From: CBDBCU01 sp965203435
Lineage (GTDB): Bacteria > Chloroflexota > Dehalococcoidia > Lucifugimonadales > UBA3495
Length of the DNA stretch: 64,000 bases
Assembly (NCBI GenBank): GCA_965203435.1
Contig: CBDBCU010000006.1
Span: forward strand, 1-64,000
Reading direction: 5' to 3'
The position numbers and the translations under genes were made by a program. Of this stretch, positions 58,160 through 64,000 are shown one piece after another; the first letter of the stretch is position 1, and every line of letters begins with the position of its first letter. The notes under the pieces are model-generated. The model saw only the letters and a program-made list of their open reading frames with translations. It was not told the DNA's origin and searched no databases.

Positions 58160-59107
58160 ATGCCGGCCGCCATTCCTGCCGAAAGCGAAGTTTTGACCTA
58201 CTTTCAGCGGTTCAGCAACTGGGGCCGCTGGGGCGCCGACGATGAACTAGGCACGCCCAACCTGATTACTCCGGAAAAGACCCGCCGCGCCCTGGCCACG
58301 GTGCAGGAGGGAACTACCGTATCCCTGGCCCGCACCGTCCATTTCGAGCCCAGCCTGGACGCCCCGGCCCCGCCGGTGCATTTTATGGTGGAAAGCGGCG
58401 AGGGCTGGGGCAGCGGCGATAAGGTCAGCAGCCGCCCCAACGCCGCCGCCGTGGACTACTTCGGGATGATTTTCCACGGCTACACCGTTACCCATGTCGA
58501 CAGCCTGGCCCACTTCTTTTGGGAGGGCAAAACCTACAACGGCAAGCCGGCCCACCTGGTTTCCACCAGTATGGGGGCCACTATTTGCTCCGTCGAGGCC
58601 GCCAAAAACGGCTTTATCACCCGCGGCGTCCTGGTGGATGTACCGCTAATCCGCGGCGTGGATTGGCTGGAACGCGGCGAGGGGGTGATGCCGGAGGACA
58701 TTCTGGCCGCCGAGGAACGCTGCGGCTTTCAGGTAGAGGAGGGGGATGCGCTGCTGGTACGCACCGGCCAGCTGCATCGCCGCAATGTGGAAGGCCCGGT
58801 AGAACGCGCCGCCGGCTCTACCGCCTGCCAGGCCGCTTGCCTGCCGCTGTTCCACGAGCGCGGCATTGCCGTCCTCGGCTCCGACACCGGCAACGATGTC
58901 AGCCCGCCCCAATACGAAAAGGTCTTGCAGCCCATCCATCAGGTCGGCATCACCGCCATGGGCCTCTGGATTCTGGACAATGCCAACCTGGAGGAAGTAG
59001 CCCAAGCCTGCCAAGAGCGCCAGCGCTGGGAGTTTCTGGTCGCCATCGGCCCCCTGCGCCTGCACAACACCACCGGCTCCCCGGTGAACCCCATAGCGGT
59101 GTTTTAG
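58160..59107 (+). CDS. Cyclase-family hydrolase 2
   Basis: A 315-residue cyclase/kynurenine formamidase-like hydrolase of the longer subgroup (NWGRWGADDELGTPNLITPEK at the start is diagnostic). The metal site is HGYTVTHVDSLAHFFW (about residues 110-125), with His, His, Asp and His in place; GSDTGNDVSPP and HQVGITAMGLWILDNANLEEVA follow. Unlike the homologue at 7039 all expected ligands are present. ATG 58160 follows GGGAGGG. The substrate is unknown. Confidence 0.88.
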   Translation: MPAAIPAESEVLTYFQRFSNWGRWGADDELGTPNLITPEKTRRALATVQEGTTVSLARTVHFEPSLDAPAPPVHFMVESGEGWGSGDKVSSRPNAAAVDYFGMIFHGYTVTHVDSLAHFFWEGKTYNGKPAHLVSTSMGATICSVEAAKNGFITRGVLVDVPLIRGVDWLERGEGVMPEDILAAEERCGFQVEEGDALLVRTGQLHRRNVEGPVERAAGSTACQAACLPLFHERGIAVLGSDTGNDVSPPQYEKVLQPIHQVGITAMGLWILDNANLEEVAQACQERQRWEFLVAIGPLRLHNTTGSPVNPIAVF

Positions 59108-59109
59108 CC

Positions 59110-59424
59110 CTAAAACAACCCCCTTACCGCCGTCAAAATTTCGGCGGTTTTGACCGGGGTAAGGCGGCCGACGGTGCGCCCGAATTTGCTTTCGTTCAGG
59201 GTGGTTAACCGGTCAATGCGGACACGACTGACCGCCGGCAATCGCCCACGCTCCAGATCGTTCCGGGCCAAGGCTACATCGCCGGGACGGAAAAGGCGGC
59301 CACTGGTTAGGGGGCAAACTATCCAATCCTGCATACCCCCGTCGACCAACAATACCACCGGGCGCGGCTTGAATCCGCTCAAATCGGTGTAGAACACCGG
59401 GGCCCAGACTACATCGCCCACCAT
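59110..59424 (-). CDS. PemK/MazF-type toxin, copy 1
   Basis: A 104-residue MazF/PemK-like RNase: MVGDVVWAPVFYTDLSGFKPRPVVLLVDGG with the conserved GD-V start and R-P loop, then IVCPLTSG and a C-terminal GRTVGRLTPVKTAEILTAVRGLF nearly identical to copy 2. No antitoxin gene precedes it; instead it lies five bases behind the gene at 59430. It may use that protein as a partner or be a coupled effector. Confidence 0.82.
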   Translation of the reverse strand: MVGDVVWAPVFYTDLSGFKPRPVVLLVDGGMQDWIVCPLTSGRLFRPGDVALARNDLERGRLPAVSRVRIDRLTTLNESKFGRTVGRLTPVKTAEILTAVRGLF

Positions 59425-59429
59425 TGCCC

Positions 59430-60692
59430 TTACCCCCGCTCCGCCGCGGGAACCGGGCCGGGCCGCCAGAGGTCGAGGCCCATTCCCGTATCCCCGTAGC
59501 CGACCAGGGAGCCATCGTCCAGCCAAAAGGCTATCCCGTCCATAATTTCCACTGTCCGTACGCTGACCGTGCAGACCCGCCGCAGCAGGTCAATTACCGC
59601 CTCCTTGTAGTCGGCAAAGCGGTAAGGATTGAACTGCGCTGCGCCAGTGGCATCCTTGGGTTTGCGCTCCTTATACTGCTCCAGTACCCCCTCCAAGGCG
59701 CTGCGGTTGCCCAACCGGTACGACCAAGCCGATGCCGGGACGCCGGCCAACGTAGTTCCCTCGTCCAGCCTAATCAGCCCCTTTTCCTTATCCGCTTTCA
59801 GAATGGCCTTGCCGCCGCCCGCCGGCGCTTTTTCGTTATCCCGCCGTTCCAGGGGATAGGGTTCGACGGTCGCAAAATTCAGGTGCAAATCCAGCAACTC
59901 CCGCCCGGCATCCAGCCAGAGATCGAAGTCGTGATAGAGCGGCAGGCGGGGAAATTCCCGGAGCAGGTCGACCCGGTAGTCGTACCGATATTCCCGGTCG
60001 TGCAGCACGCCGTAGAGGTAGGCGAAAATATCCTCGGCGGTAATGCCCCCCGGGCCAAAAAACTCCCGGCAAGCCTCCTCGCCCCAATCCCGCAAGCGCT
60101 GGGCGTTAACTTCCCGCACCGCCCAATCGGTGATGTTGCACACCCTTTCCCCGTCCGCCGTGTAGCGGTAAAGCGGCAGGCAGTGGGTATTGCCGGCAAA
60201 GCGCCGGTCGGTCAACTTGTCAGTTGCCAGGGCGTAAAAATCCTTGCCGTTGACGCAGAAATTGATGACCTGGTTAGGCTGCTGCAAATCCGGGCCAAAG
60301 ATTTCGTAGTGCTTGCCGGTCAATCCCGGGCTCAGGGCTGGGTCGGCAAGGCAATGTTTGGTTACAAAGGGACGATACAAGGCCGGCACTACCGCCCCTT
60401 GACCATCGCCGCGGCGCCGGCCGCCGGCCTCGGGGCCATTGCCGGCGTCGGCCAAGAACCGGGCCTTGTCCAAGAGGTTTTGCCGGTCGAAATCGTACGA
60501 ACCTTCGCCCCGGCCGGTATTGACGCCCTTGACGGAAAGGGCAAAAACCGGTTCCGGGGCCGGGTTGGCTTTAATGCCCACTTGCCGCCGGGTCAGCGGC
60601 AGCATCTGCTTGAACCGGAAACGATTGGCGGACTGGTTCAGCCATTGGCCGAACTCGTCGGGGGTTATTTCGTCAAAGTTCAGCTCCAGCAT
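59430..60692 (-). CDS. Stand-alone C-terminal module of a type ISP-like restriction-methylation enzyme
   Basis: A 420-residue paralogue of the last 430 residues of the 61064 gene, with segments such as ILKADKEKGLIRLDE and LPLYRYTADGERV nearly unchanged. It has no methyltransferase or helicase motif. In type ISP enzymes this C-terminal part holds the target-recognition domain, so this may be an alternative specificity subunit. Relative to the long gene it lacks about 30 residues (the NRGKRMVYDDG region). ATG 60692 follows GAGGAG and it is followed by a PemK gene, just as the long gene is. Confidence 0.7.
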   Translation of the reverse strand: MLELNFDEITPDEFGQWLNQSANRFRFKQMLPLTRRQVGIKANPAPEPVFALSVKGVNTGRGEGSYDFDRQNLLDKARFLADAGNGPEAGGRRRGDGQGAVVPALYRPFVTKHCLADPALSPGLTGKHYEIFGPDLQQPNQVINFCVNGKDFYALATDKLTDRRFAGNTHCLPLYRYTADGERVCNITDWAVREVNAQRLRDWGEEACREFFGPGGITAEDIFAYLYGVLHDREYRYDYRVDLLREFPRLPLYHDFDLWLDAGRELLDLHLNFATVEPYPLERRDNEKAPAGGGKAILKADKEKGLIRLDEGTTLAGVPASAWSYRLGNRSALEGVLEQYKERKPKDATGAAQFNPYRFADYKEAVIDLLRRVCTVSVRTVEIMDGIAFWLDDGSLVGYGDTGMGLDLWRPGPVPAAERG

Positions 60693-60742
60693 ACTGCTAC
60701 TCCTCAAATAGTCGGCTTGGGCCGCGGTGCGGGGCTAGAGAC

Positions 60743-61057
60743 CTAAAACAACCCCCGCACTGCCGCCAGAATTTCGGCGGTTTTAGCCGGGGTAAGGCGG
60801 CCGATGGTGCGCCCGAACCGGCTTTCCGCCAGCGTCAGCAGCCGGTCGGGATGTACCCAACTGGCATAGTCCAGATGGCCGGCGGACAAATCCGCATCGG
60901 CCAGGGCTATCTCCCGACCGCCCGGATGCGCCCGGCTGATGCGACACACGATCCAGTCCTCGGCACCCACCCGGGACAAAACCAGGGCCGGGCGGGTTTT
61001 CATTCCGCGCAGATTCGTGAAAGGGAAAGGCACCAGCACAATGTCCCTTACCGCCAT
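60743..61057 (-). CDS. PemK/MazF-type toxin, copy 2
   Basis: A 104-residue MazF/PemK-like RNase (MAVRDIVLVPFPFTNLRGMKTRPALVLS, IVCRISRAHPGG, FGRTIGRLTPAKTAEILAAVRGLF). It lies six bases behind the long methyltransferase gene. The N-terminal halves of copies 1 and 2 differ clearly, the last 30 residues hardly. Confidence 0.85.
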   Translation of the reverse strand: MAVRDIVLVPFPFTNLRGMKTRPALVLSRVGAEDWIVCRISRAHPGGREIALADADLSAGHLDYASWVHPDRLLTLAESRFGRTIGRLTPAKTAEILAAVRGLF

Positions 61058-61063
61058 TGCCGG

Positions 61064-64000
61064 CTACTCCCCCGCCCCAATATCGGGCAAAGCGGCCAGC
61101 CAAGCCTGATATTCCGGGTCATCATCCGGGTCGTCCGGATCGTTAAACCACTGGGCCAGCCCCATCATCGACCACTCCTCCTGATCCCGATCGCCGAAAA
61201 CTACCAACTGCCCGTCCCGCCAATAAGCCATCCCATCCACCACCGCCATCGTGCCTACGCTGACGGCGCAGACCCGGCGCAGCAGGGCGATTACCGATTC
61301 TTTGTGGTCGGCAAAGCGGTAGTTGTGGAACCGGGCGGCGATGGTGGGGTCGCGGGGCTTGCGTTCCTTATACTGATCCAACACCCACTCCAAAGCGCTG
61401 CGACTGCCCAGGGTGTAGCGCCACGCCGCCGCCGGGATGCCAGCCAGGGTGGTCTGTTCGTCGAGGCGGATTAGCCCCTTTTCCTTGTCGGCTTTCAGGA
61501 TGGCCTTGCCGCCTTTAGCCGCGGCGGCCCGGTTTTCCCGCCGTTCCAACGGATAGGGTTCGGCGGTCTCAAACCCCAAGTGCAAAGCCAGCAGCTCCCG
61601 GCCCATCGCCGCCCAATTCCCGAAATGGACATAAAAAGGCAGCCGGGGAAACTCCCGCAACAAATCCGCCCCGTAATCATAGCGATACACCGGGTCATGC
61701 AGCACCGCGTAAGTGTAGGCAAAAATATCCTCGGCGCTGATGGATTCGTCCCGGTAATGCTCCCGAAACTGCCGCAATCCCCAATCGGTAATGTTGCTGA
61801 CCCGTTCCCCGTCCGCCGTGTAGCGGTAAAGCGGCAGGCATTGCGTATCGCCGGTGAAATGCAGGTCGCAGGGTTTATCGGCGGCCAAGGTGTAAAAGCT
61901 CTTGTGGTTGACACAAAAGCTGATTACCTGATTCGGCTGTTTCAGGTCTTGGCCGAACAGCTCGAAATGATTGCGGGTGAGAACGTCGTTCATCAAAAAG
62001 TCGGCAAAATGATGTTTCACGACGTAGGGCCGGAACAGGGTTTGGATGAGTTTCCCATCGTCATAAACCATCCGCTTGCCGCGGTTGTATTCGTTGACCA
62101 GGTCGCGGCTCCACTTGATAACCGGGTCATAGGAATCATCGCCGGCATCCAGAAAATCGTTATAGGTGTCGGCAAAGAACCGGGCTTTGGCCCGCAGATT
62201 GGCCGGGTCAAAATCATAGACCCAGCCGTCGCGGTTCGTAGCGATTCCCATCGCGTACAAACCGAACAACGATTTCTCTGCTTCGCCCCCCTTGTCTTGT
62301 TTGGCTTGGCGGCTGGCAATAGGCAAGGGCAACTTCTCAAAACCGGCGCTGGTCTGATTAAGCCAATTGCCCGTGCTGTCCGGCGCAATTTCCTGAAAGC
62401 CCAGGTCGGCAACATTGAGTTGCTGCAACGCCGCCAACTTATCGGCCCCGGACTGTTCGTCCTCCAGGGCGTAGTAATGGATTTGGCCCGCCGACTGCCG
62501 GCCGGAACGCCGCACAAAGAACCCCACGGCAACGCCGGTCATTATGCCAAAGACATTGCCGACCTTGCCTTTCTTGCGAATATCGCCGCCCAGGTCAACG
62601 ATATACAGGTCGCTGAACTCCGACGGCATTACCTTGCGGAAACCGTCATCCTGCCGGGAATCGATGTACGCCCGGTTAGTGATGAAAGCGATAATACCGT
62701 CATCGGCCAGGCGATCCGAGGCCCAGCGCAGGAATCGCTTATACATATCGTACTGCTTGGTTTTCTGGGCGGCGCTGGCGTCAACATAGGTTTCCCGGAT
62801 CCGCTGGTCGACTGCCGAGTAGGCCCAATTGTCACTGCCGTCGCCCCACCGGGTAGCGTTGGCATTGTAGGGCGGATTGCCGAGGATGGCGCTGATGGTT
62901 TTGGCGTTCTGCCCTTGCAGGCGCAGCCAGTTCTCCTCGGACAAAGCCCCCAGGTTGAAAGCCCCTTGCCGCTGCACCGCCGCGCCGCTGGCCCCCTGCG
63001 CCTGCCAGCCCAGGTTGTCCAGGGTGTCCACAAAGCACAGGTTGGGAAACTCCCGGTAATGGCCGGCCCGCTCTTTGTAGCTGTATTCAATGTTCAGGTT
63101 GGCGATGTAATAGGGCAGGATGGCGACTTCGTTGGCGTGGATTTCGTGCTGGTACTTGTATTCCAGCCGTTCCGGGGGCAGGTAGTTAATCAGGCTGGTG
63201 ATGAAAGTGCCGGTGCCGGTGGCCGGATCCAGGATTTGCACCTGGTCGTCGGCCAGGGAACGGCCAAAGTGTTTTTGCAGCAGCCCGTCCGTCCCCCGGA
63301 TGATAAAGTCCACCACTTCATTGGGGGTATAGACCACGCCCAGATAGTCGGCGGCCGCCGGATTGTAGGCTTGGTAAAAGCTTTCGTAGATGCCTTTGAG
63401 GAACTGCTGCTTTTCGGCGTAGTCGGCGATTTCGTCGGCGGAGCGGCCGATGACGCTGTAATAGGCCCGCAGGCGGTCGATGGCTTGGCGGCGGACATTG
63501 CCGGTGAAAAAGGTTTGCTCCAGGGCGTCCAGCTGGCGGGCGATGTTGTTTTCCCGATGAAACTGATCCTCGGCGAACACCCGCAGGAAAATGTCTTTGG
63601 TCAGGATGTGCTGCAACAGCATTTCCCGCACATCGGCGGCCGACACGGCCGGCCCGATGGTGCGCTGGCACAATTCCTGAAAGGCGGCCGCCGCCGCCTG
63701 ATATTCCCGGTTGACCGCCGCCGCCGCATCCACGGCGGCCCGCAGGTTTGCCAGCACGGTGGGCAGGTCGGCCTTGAACTGCTGCTGCGCCCGGCGGAAC
63801 TCCGCAATGCTGGGCAGTTCATAATCCAGAAAGCGGCGGATCAGGCGATGCAGTTCCCGGGAGCGGGCCATATCCACCCGCATAGCCTCCTGCCGGTTCT
63901 GAAAAAGCACGGCGGTGCGGGAATCCTCAAAGACGATATTGTCCCGGGGATAGCCCCGGTTAAATTTGCGCTGGATTTCGGCGTCCAGGTCGTCGTGGCT
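61064..64000 (-). CDS. Type ISP-like restriction-methylation enzyme (5' end outside window)
   Basis: 978 residues are visible and the frame is open to the right edge, so the N-terminal part (helicase/nuclease in type ISP enzymes such as LlaGI) lies outside. Residues in the visible part: a helical linker, the N6-adenine methyltransferase with motif I DPATGTGTFIT and motif IV GNPPYNAN, then YLPPERL..., and a C-terminal target-recognition-type domain (last 430 residues) whose paralogue is the 59430 gene. Type ISP enzymes translocate on DNA and cut when two collide. The toxin gene behind it suggests a back-up abortive response if the system is disturbed (inference). Confidence 0.85.
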   Translation of the reverse strand, partial: SHDDLDAEIQRKFNRGYPRDNIVFEDSRTAVLFQNRQEAMRVDMARSRELHRLIRRFLDYELPSIAEFRRAQQQFKADLPTVLANLRAAVDAAAAVNREYQAAAAAFQELCQRTIGPAVSAADVREMLLQHILTKDIFLRVFAEDQFHRENNIARQLDALEQTFFTGNVRRQAIDRLRAYYSVIGRSADEIADYAEKQQFLKGIYESFYQAYNPAAADYLGVVYTPNEVVDFIIRGTDGLLQKHFGRSLADDQVQILDPATGTGTFITSLINYLPPERLEYKYQHEIHANEVAILPYYIANLNIEYSYKERAGHYREFPNLCFVDTLDNLGWQAQGASGAAVQRQGAFNLGALSEENWLRLQGQNAKTISAILGNPPYNANATRWGDGSDNWAYSAVDQRIRETYVDASAAQKTKQYDMYKRFLRWASDRLADDGIIAFITNRAYIDSRQDDGFRKVMPSEFSDLYIVDLGGDIRKKGKVGNVFGIMTGVAVGFFVRRSGRQSAGQIHYYALEDEQSGADKLAALQQLNVADLGFQEIAPDSTGNWLNQTSAGFEKLPLPIASRQAKQDKGGEAEKSLFGLYAMGIATNRDGWVYDFDPANLRAKARFFADTYNDFLDAGDDSYDPVIKWSRDLVNEYNRGKRMVYDDGKLIQTLFRPYVVKHHFADFLMNDVLTRNHFELFGQDLKQPNQVISFCVNHKSFYTLAADKPCDLHFTGDTQCLPLYRYTADGERVSNITDWGLRQFREHYRDESISAEDIFAYTYAVLHDPVYRYDYGADLLREFPRLPFYVHFGNWAAMGRELLALHLGFETAEPYPLERRENRAAAAKGGKAILKADKEKGLIRLDEQTTLAGIPAAAWRYTLGSRSALEWVLDQYKERKPRDPTIAARFHNYRFADHKESVIALLRRVCAVSVGTMAVVDGMAYWRDGQLVVFGDRDQEEWSMMGLAQWFNDPDDPDDDPEYQAWLAALPDIGAGE

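Overview
The window is a GC-rich bacterial chromosome segment with ordinary housekeeping genes (hisS, citrate synthase, selD, hspR-grpE-dnaK, uvrC, argH, rpe, rpmB) scattered among accessory genes and very many short repeats. The mix fits a member of the Chloroflexota, plausibly an uncultured marine or host-associated lineage. It includes an F420-linked set (NpdG-type reductase, LLM oxidoreductase), two cyclase-family hydrolases, a GlcG-like protein, Pro/Thr-rich lipoproteins, tandem DUF488 genes, a Uma2 nuclease and an HspR-type heat-shock regulator. The taxonomic call is inference from gene content only. No rRNA, tRNA or CRISPR array was found.

Layout. 1-2326: tandem-duplicated Glu-Gly-repeat membrane protein, then citrate synthase with a frameshift. 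2530-7803: membrane protein, hisS, exported protein, small protein plus cyclase-family hydrolase. 7987-13127 (minus): GlcG-like protein, MDMPI/DinB-like protein, a two-gene ATPase/TOPRIM-like pair, FAD oxidoreductase. 13564-16493: selD with an in-frame UGA read as selenocysteine, a molybdopterin oxidoreductase, a DUF502 protein. 16873-20988: heat-shock locus in which a zinc-ribbon gene and hspR-grpE-dnaK diverge from one palindromic operator. 21123-21897: a 98-residue membrane protein followed by three tandem 39-45-residue membrane peptides ending in EPFSPW. 22030-29761 (minus): deacetylase, repeats, NpdG, a duplicated PIN toxin-antitoxin module, an amino-acid-type binding protein, a coiled-coil protein. 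29971-40950: two Pro/Thr lipoprotein-like genes, TPP enzyme, large membrane protein, aminotransferase, Uma2, MFS transporter, two DUF488 genes and a dual-OB gene remnant. 41454-55862: uvrC, aspartic protease pair, aldehyde dehydrogenase, metallopeptidase lipoprotein, PIG-L deacetylase, LLM oxidoreductase with pterin dehydratase, HicBA, argH-rpe. 56008-64000: lipoprotein behind rpmB, second cyclase, and a type ISP-like restriction-methylation gene whose C-terminal half plus a PemK/MazF toxin has been duplicated in tandem.

Regulation. Promoters with -35 and -10 boxes exactly 17 bp apart recur. Several have the -10 box 6-7 nt before the start codon, which suggests leaderless mRNAs. At the heat-shock locus two such promoters point outward and share the operator CTTGACA-N7-TGTCAAG.

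Intergenic space is filled by at least four repeat families: about 100-bp elements with palindromic GGGATTCCCGC-type ends, a 25-bp CTCATCCTGAAC... motif, about 95-bp elements with ends like TGTCATTCCGAGCG, and a GGGCGTGTTCAC element that contains one of the previous kind nested inside it.
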